64,000 nt of DNA from contig CM043944.1 in NCBI GenBank assembly GCA_014529385.2, positions 57,297,268-57,361,267 of the forward strand, in the 5' to 3' direction. The position numbers and the translations under genes are program-made. Of this stretch, positions 43,942-53,905 are shown piece by piece. Every line of letters begins with the position of its first letter. Position 1 is the stretch's first letter. The notes beneath the pieces were generated by a model. That model was given only the letters and a program-made list of their open reading frames with translations, was not told the DNA's origin and did not search any database. The DNA is from Adiantum capillus-veneris (lineage: Eukaryota; Streptophyta; Polypodiopsida; Polypodiales; Pteridaceae).

Positions 43942-45302
43942 TCATAGAAACCAGAGGCCTCTCCATACATCTCCATCCATCTGTGTTGCCAGATTTCCCA
44001 TGATGGTCTGTTGAGGGTCCCCATACCTGAACCCATAGAGCATAGCTGAAGTCACTAGAGTGTCAAAAAGCCAGAGCTTTGTTCGCGGTTCCCGAAACTG
44101 AACCTGCAAACACATCCTCTCGAGTCCTCCCAAGGCTGCATACGCTCTCATAAGTCTAGTCTTTGATCCTCTCCTCAGTGTAAACACCGGTCCACCGAAG
44201 ACTACCCCAAGATAAGTATATGCATCTGTGTACTCCACAGTCTCCTGGCCATACGTAAATGTGGGTGCTGACCTCTTGACCCAGTGTGGTGTGGTGTTAA
44301 ACACCATAACCTTGGTTTTCCCCAGGTTGACAGACAATTTACTATCACGAGCAAATGTATGCAAAGCATCTAAATGATGCTGCATCCCCTTTGGAGAGTC
44401 AGAAATCAACACTATCATCATCATATAGTAACAACGGAATCCATGCCCCTGCTAGCTAAGCCCCTCTGTCTCCCTGACGCTCTACATAGTCTGAAAACTC
44501 ATCCACATACATCCCAAAAAGAGTCAGAGATAGGGGGCATCCTTGCATCACTCCAATAGTGGAGTGGACCATGTCAGACATTCCCTCACTAGTGTGTACC
44601 CGCCCCATCACCGGCCTGTATAAAGCCAGAATACCACATATCAGCTCTGTAGGCACACCCATGTTCTATAGTCTGCGTATAAGTCTGGCTCTCGGCACTG
44701 TGTCAAAAGCTTGCGCAAAGCCACAAATCTACAATAGATCCTCTTGCCGTGGTGTCTACCCTCCTCAATAATAGCTCTAGTGTCGGAATCTGGTCAAGAG
44801 TGGAGAAACTCTCGTGAATCCTGCTTGCCCCGGTGCTCGTATGCCCTCTCGCTTTGCCCATGTACTCAGCTCCTGCTCAAGAACGGATGCATACAACCTA
44901 GCTAATGTGTGACCAACCATGATGGTGCGATAATTCTCGGGAATCATGGGATCTCCTGACTTGAAAATAGGCACAATCGTAGACATACTCCAAGTCTCAG
45001 GAAAGCCTTCATACATGGCTCGATTAAACATCATAGCAAGGAGCTCTGCAAGCATATCTCTGGCATGGATGAAGTGTTCTGCTACTAGACCATCATGATC
45101 ATGTGCTCTCCTTGTCTTCATCTTGTCAATGGCTTTCCTTACCCTCTCGGCCCTAAAGAAAGAACATGTCTCCGGGCATGTCTCTAGTGGGTCCAGCAAA
45201 GGTGGTTGCCCTGATGCTGTATAGAGAGATGTGGCATATTCCCCCCCATGTTTCTGTGGAGGTGACCGCTGGTGGTGGTGAATGCTCGTGGCAATAGCCT
45301 CC
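43942..45302 (-). pseudogene. B5 reverse transcriptase
   Basis: The blocks in order are: RRAHDHDGLVAEHFIHARDM and NRAMYEGFPETWSMSTIVPI (44777-45302), ENYRTIMVGHTLARLYASVL, a frameshift, VMQGCPLSLTLFGMYVDEF (44456-44662), ISDSPKGMQHHLDALHTFAR and LSVNLGKTKVMVFNTTP (43942-44424). The YADD-equivalent text near 44420-44440 is damaged by a small deletion (MMMIVLISD remains). The copy is catalytically dead. Confidence 0.82.
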
Positions 45303-46531
45303 TGTAAGGTGCAGCGGAATGAATGTTGTATTTTTCTCAAGATTAGTGATCTTTATTTGCTCAAGGTTCCTTTTAGTTCTTAGGGAAGGAGAGAGCCTTC
45401 CGTCTTTATGGAGAGTGCTATGATCACGAACAAAGTGAGTGGATATTGTGCGTGCAAGTGAATGAGACTGAGAGAAGGAGAGAAAAGAGATACAATACCC
45501 GAGAGGTTGTAAAACCCTCCTCGGAAGGCCCCACTCTCGTCGGCAAGAGTGGTCTAAGTTCTAACTTTGATTGCACAAAGGTGTACAATGATGATGCATG
45601 GACTGATGCAAATGGGGGCTATGTCGATGACGACGATGATGACTTTAGGGCTGAATTTGGTCCTCTTCTATCTGCTGTGCACAAAGGGGGAAATGCTGAG
45701 AATCTGGAAGATTTTGGGCTGTTTTTGTACGGCTGAAAATCCCTGTTTTACTGTTGTTTCGATGGCTGAAATTCTCTGATTTGCAGAGGCTCCTACTGAT
45801 GACAAAACGCTGAGGTTCTGGCCAAGGTCATGCTGCGTTTTTGTGTTAATGTCGAGGGCTGAAAAAACGCTGCCTTACGGCAGGGCTGCAGGTGCGTTTT
45901 TGTGGCTGATATCGGTGGGAATCTGCAAGGATGGATAGCGTTAGTAAAACGCTGATGCTGCTGCCGGTAGAGGGTAAAAACGCCAGGAAAGAGGGTACTT
46001 GGATGGCGATGGGCTGACACTGGGAAAACGCCAAGGGAGGGAGAGAGGCTAGCGATGAGAAAAACGCTGGCTTGATGGTGGAGTGGTCTCGCCAAGGGGC
46101 TTGGGGAGGGTCTTGTTGAGAAAGGGAGGGAACACCTGTTGCTTCGGGAAGCCTGCTCTGCTCCTTCCTCATCTGCCCTCTTGTGCTAACTTGGGTTTGC
46201 TTATATATTAACTTACCCAATTTGCCCTACTGAGTTTCCAACAAAAGTCACTTAATAAATAAGTGAAAAACGTTAAAAATAGGGAAAAATGGGTAAAGTC
46301 ACTTGACAAATCCCCAAACTGACTCTGATGGAATCTGATGGAAGTGCTTATGCTTATGCAGTGTGCAACCAGAGGATATGCATCTATGCTAAGTGACTGG
46401 GCATGCACGGTCTACGAATAGACTCACAAAAGTGCCAGATCACTGCTAATCTAAACTGACTTGACTGACGGGAACCCTGTTATGGTGTAGCTTGTCCATG
46501 GACACATAGGGTTGGGATGTGTCACGTGACA
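45303..46531 (-). repeat. 3' LTR of G3
   Basis: Read on the minus strand it starts TGTCACGTGACACATCCC and ends TTCCGCTGCACCTTACA. It carries the TATA box, the GCGTTTT/TTCAGCC cluster (45780-46080) and a stem-loop (45531-45552) with one G-U-type pair. Confidence 0.93.
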
Positions 46532-46819
46532 TCCCCTCCTTTTCAAAGTGAGGTCGCCAATAGCATCCGGAATCCTGGAAGGGACTCTTCGTCGGCTCAC
46601 TCTGATGTGTGGGTCGTGCGGTACTTGAACTTCAAAGTTCATAAAGGTTTGCAACGCTTGCTTCTTTGGGCCACGCGGAAAGCGACACAAAGTCTTCTGT
46701 GGCTCCTTCGATGCTTCAACTTCGTCTAGAGCCCTGCTTCTTCCATCTTCAAGAATCTCCATGGCTGAAAATTCCTGAAACCATTTCCAACACAAAACCA
46801 TGAACATACGCAAATTCAT
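46451..46819 (-). pseudogene. G3 chromodomain-like tail
   Basis: DEVEASKEPQKTLCRFPRGP and KKQALQTFMNF parallel the G1 frame at 10354-10842 and the chromodomain of G2. A frameshift follows the KKQALQTFMNF segment; the expected TSEWADEESLPG continuation is in another frame (about 46580-46620). The last ~29 codons of the open frame run through the polypurine tract into the LTR. Confidence 0.6.
46532..46545 (-). promoter_or_regulatory. Polypurine tract of G3
   Basis: On the minus strand GAAAAGGAGGGGA lies immediately before the 3' LTR. Equivalent tracts precede the LTRs of G1 (10842-10852), G2 (21847-21860) and G4 (63521-63533). Confidence 0.8.
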
Positions 46820-46928
46820 GTAAAGTGAGTGGAAAAAATCTTGTCTTCGCTAAAGACTGTGTATGCAATGTAGATGAACATAGAGACGGAGTGAGAACCC
46901 GTTCAACAAACACATGCAAACAATGAAA

Positions 46929-47733
46929 TCAAATCTTTCTCTTTTGATCTAGAGCAATCAACTGTGGCAAAACACAATGGAAATGCCCACGCTTGGTGCT
47001 CATACTTTCATGTGCTCTTTCTACAACTGTGTCATTCCAAGGAAGAGACATGGAATGTGACTTCCTTACATGCATACTGTTCAGCTTTTCATGAAAAATC
47101 CGCATACATTCGTGCTCATCCATGAGAGAAACGTGCTCAATATACAATATGTCATGCCTAATAAAAGGGATCACATAACGATGCTGACTAAAATACAGGA
47201 AACGATCACGAATGAAACATTCGAACAATGCGTGCGTATCAATCATGTGGACACATAATACTTCCTGTGAGGGTTCTTTGGACCTAGGCTCGAGAGCCAA
47301 GATCGCTTCTTCTTGAATGATCGAATCGTACTATGGGGGGTTCTATGGACCTCGACTCGAGAGCCAAGATTGGATCTTCGTGATTGATCGAATCTACAAC
47401 GAGGTTAGCTTCGCTAGGAAAAGCATCCACTAACACATCATCCTTGTGAACAATCACATCATCTTCATGCAATTCATCATACTTTTCTTTTTCATCCAAA
47501 TCATCATGCAAATCATTATCATTCAAATCATCATGCTTCTCATAATCATGCAAATCCTGTGTGTCATGCTGTGGAGAAAAAGAGATTGAGAGAATCTTCT
47601 TATCCCGAATCCTTTCAATCTTGTCTTGCATATTAGCAATGAGAGATGGAGAAGGAGCAATGTCCTCTCCATGAAAGATAGTAGGAGAATCACTTTTGGC
47701 ATTGAGAGTTAAAAGTGTTAGCCTCAAAATCAA
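46929..47733 (-). pseudogene. G3 Asp/His-rich repeat and pre-integrase remnant
   Basis: Two overlapping frames. The upstream one (47284-47733) carries LHDYEKHDDLNDNDLHDDLD, then PSEANLVVDSINHEDPILAL. The downstream one (46929-47300) carries FIRDRFLYFSQHRYVIPFIR and RIFHEKLNSMHVRKSHSMSL. The order equals that of G1 at 9798-10349, and an extra duplicated ALEPRS/ALESRS segment marks the overlap. Confidence 0.65.
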
Positions 47734-49424
47734 TCAATGAGAGTGTTAGTCTCATGAAACCATCGAATGCCCAAAATCATATCACATCCTGAGAGAGGAG
47801 AAACAACAAATCTTCTAGTGAAGGCAGTTTGTTGAATTGCAAACAACACATCAAGGCACTCCTCCGTGATGAGAGTGTCCATATCGGGACGAAAGCCAGA
47901 GACCTTGATAGGAGATCTCGGACTAACTTCGAAGCGGGCTCTCTCAACAAGAGAGGAACTGATCACATCATGCATACTACCTGGGTCAAACAATATGACA
48001 AAACGGTGCCCCGACGTACGACCATAACATTTAATGAGAGATTCATCAATGGGAGGGTCCTCAGAAACTTGGGGCACACTCGTGTTATCATTCATTGCAT
48101 TGATAGAGGAAGTGGGTGCTGTGGGTTCTTTAGATTCATTCGATTCAAGCTTAGGATATGTTCTTTTTATGTGACCCTTAATGTGACAATGAAAACAACG
48201 ACCTTCCTTAGAGTAAGTGCTTTGTTCTTCCGAAGTGATGTATCCTCTTACAATTCCTTGTGCTACCTTTTCATCTGTAGTAAGCTTAGGTTTAGCAATT
48301 GTGTTAGCCTTACCCTTAGATTCATTGGAAGAATTCTTTGATGAGAGACTGTTGGAAGATTGGTTAGAAGAGTTACCATTCTTACTGTTCTTACCGTTTT
48401 GAGGGTTCTGAGAAGTCTGCGAGGTACTTGTGGAAGTCTTGTTCTCCTTAGGCTTTCCCTTGTTGTGCTTCATCTCTTGGGCGAGAGCAATTGCTGCCGC
48501 CTTGTTGAGATCCACGGGGTCAAAGACTTCAACATCAAACTTGATGTATTCGTCTAACCCAAAGAGAAAAGCCTCTTTGCGCTCATCATCTGATTTGCGT
48601 AATTGAGTGCCTAGCTGCAAAACACGGTTAGAAAAAGACATGACTGGCATACCATGTTGCTTGAGATTACGCCAATCCTCTTTCAATCGTGCAAGGTACT
48701 GAGGTGGCATAAACCGCGCCTTGAGCTTGTCTTGGAAATCAGCCCAATCAAAGGAAAGGGACGTGAATCCGTCGGCTGCCTCTAGGTGCGCGGCTAGCTG
48801 TGCCTCTTGCCATGCGTGGTACCAATTGATGGCATCACTGGCAAGGTACATAGCTGCCGTTAAAACTTTGCTATTTCCTGTCTTCTTAGTTGTCGCAAAA
48901 TAAGCATTAAATTGATGCAACCAAGAATGAATAACTGTAGCATCCATCTTACCGTCATACTTACTGAAAGTCAACTTCTCTGTGACCGGATGGTTGGAAT
49001 TCGCATCGTGGCTTGCGCCACTTGATGAACTTCCACGATCTTTGGGTGGTTCGGTCTTCGAGGCTAAAACGTGGGAAATAAATTCTTGAGTGCGTAGCTC
49101 CCTTTGAGCTTCACGCTCGGCGTCTCTTTCTGCTTTTCGTTCATTTCGTTCATCGCGCTCGTGTTCGAAAGCAAGACGATTGGTTTCTTGTTGTGCCAAC
49201 GCAACGCGATTAGCTTCCAAAGTGACGCGAGTCGCTTCTTGTTGTGCCAGCATCATGTCCATCATTGACTTGACCATTATCTCCATAGGAGTTAGAACAA
49301 CTCGTGGCGTAGATGGCGAAGGGGGAGGGTTGGAAAAATCTCCTGGTGGGGAGAATCCTTCGTCGCCTCTCTCATGCTCATCACTTGTATGCGAAATATC
49401 CATTCCACTTTGGGTGACGACCAT
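47730..49424 (-). CDS. G3 gag with zinc knuckle and protease-like C-terminus
   Basis: The open frame of 564 codons has an N-terminal Pro/Ser region; a Glu/Arg-rich coiled coil (about residues 75-120); the gag core (WLHQFNAYFATTKKTG, AINWYHAWQEAQLAAHLEAA, DFQDKLKARFMPPQYLARLK, about 165-270); a Ser/Asn/Lys spacer; a zinc knuckle at about 405-420 whose last Cys is Tyr (CFHCHIKGHIKRTY); and an aspartic-protease-like domain (RFVILFDPGSMHDVISSSLV, later CDMILGIRWF). The usual D-S/T-G is D-P-G-S here. It would form the particle; replication enzymes must come from elsewhere. The Met at 49424 is chosen as the first in frame after the primer site. Confidence 0.87.
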   Translation of the reverse strand: MVVTQSGMDISHTSDEHERGDEGFSPPGDFSNPPPSPSTPRVVLTPMEIMVKSMMDMMLAQQEATRVTLEANRVALAQQETNRLAFEHERDERNERKAERDAEREAQRELRTQEFISHVLASKTEPPKDRGSSSSGASHDANSNHPVTEKLTFSKYDGKMDATVIHSWLHQFNAYFATTKKTGNSKVLTAAMYLASDAINWYHAWQEAQLAAHLEAADGFTSLSFDWADFQDKLKARFMPPQYLARLKEDWRNLKQHGMPVMSFSNRVLQLGTQLRKSDDERKEAFLFGLDEYIKFDVEVFDPVDLNKAAAIALAQEMKHNKGKPKENKTSTSTSQTSQNPQNGKNSKNGNSSNQSSNSLSSKNSSNESKGKANTIAKPKLTTDEKVAQGIVRGYITSEEQSTYSKEGRCFHCHIKGHIKRTYPKLESNESKEPTAPTSSINAMNDNTSVPQVSEDPPIDESLIKCYGRTSGHRFVILFDPGSMHDVISSSLVERARFEVSPRSPIKVSGFRPDMDTLITEECLDVLFAIQQTAFTRRFVVSPLSGCDMILGIRWFHETNTLID

Positions 49425-49852
49425 GCACTAGGATCTTTGGTTCTTAAGTTCACGAGGAACTTGGGTTCTTGAGGGTCTTGGTTCTTGGGTTCTTGAGGAT
49501 CTTGAGGTTCTTGAGGTGTTCTTTCGCTTGCAAATCGCGTTGGAGAAGGATCTTCTCTTCACCCGAGTTCTACTCTTTTCTGGCACCCCTTGGCGGCCTT
49601 GCGCTCACACCAAGGTTGCTTTTTTCGACCTCACGTCAATTGGCCAGCCGCTAAGTGCACGGTCCGCTCTCAATGAGTGAAAAGAGACACAAGGGGAGGT
49701 TGGACAAGCCCTTCTTTCTTGGGATTCCTGTCACTCTTCAACAAAACACGATTAGGAATCGACACGCCCAAGTAAACTTGGGTTCGTGCGACCGCAACAA
49801 GCAAAAAAAATTCTTGTGGTTCTTTCCTTGAGTAATGCAGAACACTTCCAAA

Positions 49853-49864
49853 GCTCTGATACCA
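49853..49864 (-). promoter_or_regulatory. Primer-binding site of G3 (initiator tRNA-Met)
   Basis: On the minus strand TGGTATCAGAGC follows the 5' LTR end by one base (TTACA, T, TGGTATCAGAGC). It is the exact complement of the 3' end of plant initiator tRNA-Met, the standard primer of many plant LTR elements. Confidence 0.93.
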
Positions 49865-49865
49865 A

Positions 49866-51095
49866 TGTAAGGTGCAGCGGAATGAATGTTGTATTTTTCT
49901 CAAGATTAGTGATCTTTATTTGCTCAAGGTTCCTTTTAGTTCTTAGGGAAGGAGAGAGCCTTCCGTCTTTATGGAGAGTGCTATGATCACGAACAAAGTG
50001 AGTGGATATTGTGCGTGCAAGTGAATGAGACTGAGAGAAGGAGAGAAAAGAGATACGACACCCGAGAGGTTGTAAAACCCTCCTCGGAAGGTCCCACTCT
50101 CGTCGGCGAGAGTGGTCTAAGTTCTAACTTTGATTGCACAAAGGTGTACAATGATGATGCATGGACTGATGCAAATGGGGGCTATGTCGATGACGACGAT
50201 GATGACTTTAGGGCTGAATTTGGTCCTCTTCTATCTGCTGTCCACAAAGGGGGAAATGCTGAGAATCTGGAAGATTTTGGGCTGTTTTTGTACGGCTGAA
50301 AATCCCTGTTTTACTGTTGTTTCGATGGCTGAAATTCTCTGATTTGCAGAGGCTCCTACTGATGACAAAACGCTGAGGTTCTGGCCAAGGTCATGCTGTG
50401 TTTTTGTGTTAATGTCGAGGGCTGAAAAAACGCTGCCTTACGGCAGGGCTGCAGGTGCGTTTTTGTGGCTGATATCGGTGGGAATCTGCAAGGATGGATA
50501 GCGTTAGTAAAACGCTGATGCTGCTGCCGGTAGAGGGTAAAAACGCCAGGAAAGAGGGTACTTGGATGGCGATGGGCTGAAATTGGGAAAACGCCAAGGG
50601 AGGGAGAGGGGCTAGCGATGAGAAAAACGCTGGCTTGATGGTGGAGTGGTCTCGCCAAGGGGCTTGGGGAGGGTCTTGTTGAGAAAGGGAGGGAACACCT
50701 GTTGCTTCGGGAAGCCTGCTCTGCTCCTTCCTCATCTGCCCTCTTGTGCTAACTTGGGTTTGCTTATATATTAACTTACCCAATTTGCCCTACTGAGTTT
50801 CCAACAAAAGTCACTTAATAAATAAGTGAAAAACGTTAAAAATAGGGAAAAATGGGATAAAGTCACTTGACAAATCCCCAAACTGACTCTGATGGAATCT
50901 GATGGAAGTGCTTATGCTTATGCAGTGTGCAACCAGAGGATATGCATCTATGCTAAGTGACTGGGCATGCACGGTCTACGAATAGACTCACAAAAGTGCC
51001 AGATCACTGCTAATCTAAACTGACTTGACTGACGGGAACCCTGTTATGGTGTAGCTTGTCCACGAACACATAGGGTTGGGATGTGTCACGTGACA
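49866..51095 (-). repeat. 5' LTR of G3
   Basis: 1,230 bp, near-identical to 45303-46531. The TATA box is CTTATATA on + at 50763-50770, the stem-loop is at 50094-50115 (perfect stem) and the motif cluster at 50340-50650. Confidence 0.93.
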
Positions 51096-51830
51096 CCTCC
51101 ATGCTTCGCCTGAGTCTTGACTCATAAATAGCCGATACAGATCCCGCTCTAGCTGAGATAGTTAAGCCCTTTTCTTTCGTCGCACTAGGTGGCGAAAGAT
51201 AATCTGTGACTGTCTATGTGTGGTAATACCTATGAGCACTTCCCTCTGTAATTTGATCCTTGTCTCTCTACACTCCTCATCATACCAACTATTCTGGGGC
51301 ATGCTCCCAGATCGTCTCCGTGTAGGCTGGCTGTGGGGGTATGCCTCTGTTGCTGCATCATGGAGCGTCTCTGTCAGTATCTGAGTGAGTTCAGCTAGTG
51401 GCCGTCCTGGCTCCTGAGTGCATAGCTGCCTGTATATCTCATCCATATACACAAAATCCGTCTCCCTCATGAAGTTATACCGAGTGTGCGTGGTGGCCTC
51501 TCCTAATGGAGCTGTGCTGAACTGAAACGTTAGGGTGAAAGACAAGATAGCATGATCAATTGCTACTCCAACTGGCCTAGTGCCCACCATGAAATCCTGA
51601 AAAAATGGAACGAGACCTGGCTGGGCCATAACATAATCCACTGTGCTAGCACCATGTCCATGTGGAAAGCAAGTAAAATCTCTAGTTGTCGAAAATCTTT
51701 GTAGGCCATTCAAAATGGCCAATCTATGTGCAGTTCCCATATCTATCAAGTATCTGCCATACTTAGTGTACGCCTCATCTTGTGATAGTTTGGATAGGCC
51801 CATCTCTGTAACGTTGAGCTCCCTAAGCAT
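51096..51830 (-). pseudogene. B5 endonuclease C-terminus and linker
   Basis: GRYLIDMGTAHRLAILNGLQ, ASTVDYVMAQPGLVPFFQDF and VAIDHAILSFTLTFQF give the S-x-x-D-Y and D-H motifs of an APE-type endonuclease. The linker (NSWYDEECRETRIKLQREVL, the W-x-D-E-E-C motif common before LINE reverse transcriptase) follows. It joins the B5 RT across G3. Confidence 0.82.
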
Positions 51831-52061
51831 CTCCCCGGAAGTATCATAAAATATTGTTTGGTGATGGGTAGTCCTAGCATTGAAGTCCCCTAGTATGATA
51901 ATGTCACCATCCTTGGAAAACTCCCATATGTTATTATCCAGAATAGCAAAGGGGGACTGTGTGATGCATATGCTGACGTACTAGGAGGAAAGTAACAGAT
52001 AGCAATGTAGAGGTATTTGCCCGTCTCTGCCGTGAGCCTCACCCACATGTACCTAGCTTGT

Positions 52062-52319
52062 TCATCCTTGTGCTATATATATCAATGGCTGCAACTCCTC
52101 CCCGAATAGAACTGCCACTCCCCCTGAGCCTCGTCCTTGATGTTCCGATCTGGTCTCTTGTCTGCAGGTTGTCTCCCATCTATATCCATTCACTTGTGGC
52201 ATGGATTGCCCAGGGGCTTGATGCGTCTCAGAGTACAAAATGATGTCTCTCCTTCTGAAAGTATCCTCAAAGGCACCTACATCAAGACGTAGTGACCCAT
52301 TACATTTCCAGGTTGCCAT
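52062..52319 (-). pseudogene. B5 endonuclease N-terminus
   Basis: ATWKCNGSLRLDVGAFEDTF, RRRDIILYSETHQAPGQSMP and GSGGVAVLFGEELQ match the N, E-T-H and G-G-V-A-V-L-F landmarks of the LINE endonuclease fold. A frameshift and stops separate it from the C-terminal part. Confidence 0.78.
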
Positions 52320-52399
52320 CTTTAGTGTAGTCCCATAGGTCTCGCACCGTCAAGCGGAGCGTCGCTCCAATATCACCACCCTTCCATCCCTGTAAAAAG

Positions 52400-52740
52400 C
52401 AATCTTCCCTTTCTCCCTTGCTGCTCTAATTTCCGGCATTACTTCTTGCATATGAGCAATCTGCTAGAGGGTGAGGTCATCTCCAAGAAAGATGCCAGTC
52501 TTCTTTAGAGTCGGTCTCTTCTTCAAGAAGTCCTTCACTTCCATGGAGGGAAAACGGAGGATGAGTACCTTTTCTTTCGAGGTTTCTCCGTTGCTCCCAC
52601 TTTTAATTGCCCACTCTCCAACCCCTCGTATGTGTTTGCTCGTTAACCCCCACCAGAGTCATGAGTTCTTTCACCTCTTCATCCACGTTATCTTGGTCTC
52701 TGAGGCCACATATCCTTATGTGTAAGGCCCGCACTTGGAT
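52400..52740 (-). pseudogene. B5 ORF1 remnant (RRM-like)
   Basis: Reading leftward from 52740: QVRALHIRICGLRDQDNVDE, EVKELMTLVGVNEQTHTRGW, then shifted text on ORF1 strands seen in B3. The coiled-coil part is missing, so B5 is truncated inside ORF1. Confidence 0.5.
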
Positions 52741-52835
52741 ATCCACTTGGGGGGGAGAAGAATCACCTGGGTATCCACTTTTTTTTTCCCCTCTCTCTCT
52801 ACGCGCGCAAGTTTTCTCTCTCTACACTGCAGTTT

Positions 52836-52903
<68 letters not shown>

Positions 52904-52904
52904 C
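52836..52904. repeat. (CT)n(GT)n(GC)n compound microsatellite
   Basis: About 10 CT units, about 19 GT units, then a GC run. It sits at the turning point between the leftward (minus) LINE stack and the rightward (plus) LINE copies A1 and B6. Confidence 0.93.
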
Positions 52905-52980
52905 CTGCGCGCTTCAATCCACCTGTGCACCAGCCCGCCATGGGCGTTGCCTCCCTGCCATGACCACCTGACAGCTACTG

Positions 52981-52981
<1 letters not shown>

Positions 52982-53018
<37 letters not shown>
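52982..53018. repeat. (CT)n run at the 5' edge of A1
   Basis: About 18 CT units followed by CAGACACCC, the first A1 sequence. Confidence 0.93.
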
Positions 53019-53020
<2 letters not shown>

Positions 53021-53130
53021 ACACCCATGTACTTGTGTGTGGCTATTGCATGACTCTATGCAATCATCGCACATTAACCAAAGGATATCAAGAAGCGGTG
53101 GAACAGTGAGCTCATCACCTATCAAAACAA

Positions 53131-53905
53131 TGCCGAAGGACACGAGCCCCACGCCCCCCAAGGAATCAAGGGACATGACAATTACATGTACTACCCAGGA
53201 CATATGGGGACTGCTACTGTCTATCCAGGAACAGGTACGACAACAGAATTAGGTGATTTCACGTCAAAGTGACGACATCAAAGCCCTGACACTGCGCAAC
53301 CAAGAGCTGGATCATACCATTTAATTACAAGCTCTAAAGCTTCAGCAACAAGAAGACACCATGAAAACGTTGCAATCCTAAGTGCTGGAACAAGGAAATG
53401 ACATAACACATGTCACCAATAATGTAATCGATGCACCGGAGGGGTCTCCTCCATCTTGGGCACAAATAGTAAAACAAGAGAAGACTATGGGGCACATGGC
53501 AGAAGAAATGTATACGCATGAGGATCCTACTGAGTACAAGGAACGGGAGAAAAGATCCCGAAACATTGTGATACGAGGCATGCCAGAACCTGAGGGGGAA
53601 ACAATCATGTCATTGAACGTAGATGTTACCACCTTGTTAGCAGAAAAGCTTGACATGCAAGATGTAGGAGTATATGGGGCACATAGAGTGGGCTAGAAGA
53701 AGACTGATGCTCATCGGGCAGTTGTATGCACAATGTTGGATGCTCGTAAAAGGAACATAATTTTGGAAACTGCACGCTAATACTTGAAAGGCACTTAGTA
53801 CTATGTAAGTGAAGATAGAACACCGGCACAACAGGCAGCAAGAAGGAAAGCATATGAGGAACGCCTCAAGGAGAAAAAACCGACATCACCATCTAAGGAT
53901 GCATA
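53131..53905 (+). pseudogene. A1 ORF1: coiled coil plus RRM-like domain
   Basis: From MPKDTSPTPPKESRDMTITC the text enters a heptad-rich region (IWGLLLSIQEQVRQQ, LTLRNQELDHTI, LQQQEDTMKTLQS), then SRNIVIRGMPEPEGETIMSL, VTTLLAEKLDMQDVGVYGAH and, after a shift, ARKRNIILETAR and QAARRKAYEERLKEKKP. The RNIVIRGMPE start is typical of L1-type ORF1 RRM domains. Three or more stops are present. There is no CCHC knuckle, unlike the usual flowering-plant L1 ORF1. Confidence 0.65.

Larger units (their letters stand above)
45303..51095 (-). mobile_element. Gypsy-like element G3, non-autonomous, recent
   Basis: The element is complete with two 1.23-kb LTRs differing at roughly a dozen positions, TSD CCTCC (45298-45302, 51096-51100), a primer-binding site complementary to initiator tRNA-Met (49853-49864), an intact 564-codon gag with a protease-like end, and a polypurine tract (46532-46545). 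Reverse transcriptase and most of integrase are absent; acidic, pre-integrase and chromodomain-like remnants fill 46.5-47.7 kb. It lies inside LINE copy B5 in the same orientation and antisense to the host gene. Confidence 0.92.
42746..52775 (-). mobile_element. LINE family B, copy B5, interrupted by gypsy element G3
   Basis: The 3' end is at 42746 (tail complement of ATTTCGTTTC and GGTCATTTTGGCC). ORF2 text runs to 45302 and resumes at 51101 on the far side of G3 with the TSD CCTCC at both junctions. The 5' end is near 52775, inside ORF1, beside CT/GT-rich sequence. It is the most complete family B copy here, about 4.2 kb without G3, but has several frameshifts. Confidence 0.87.

Noticed and set aside
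47829-48341. 170-codon + strand frame within the G3 gag region
   Set aside because: It is the antisense shadow of the intact gag frame; no independent evidence.
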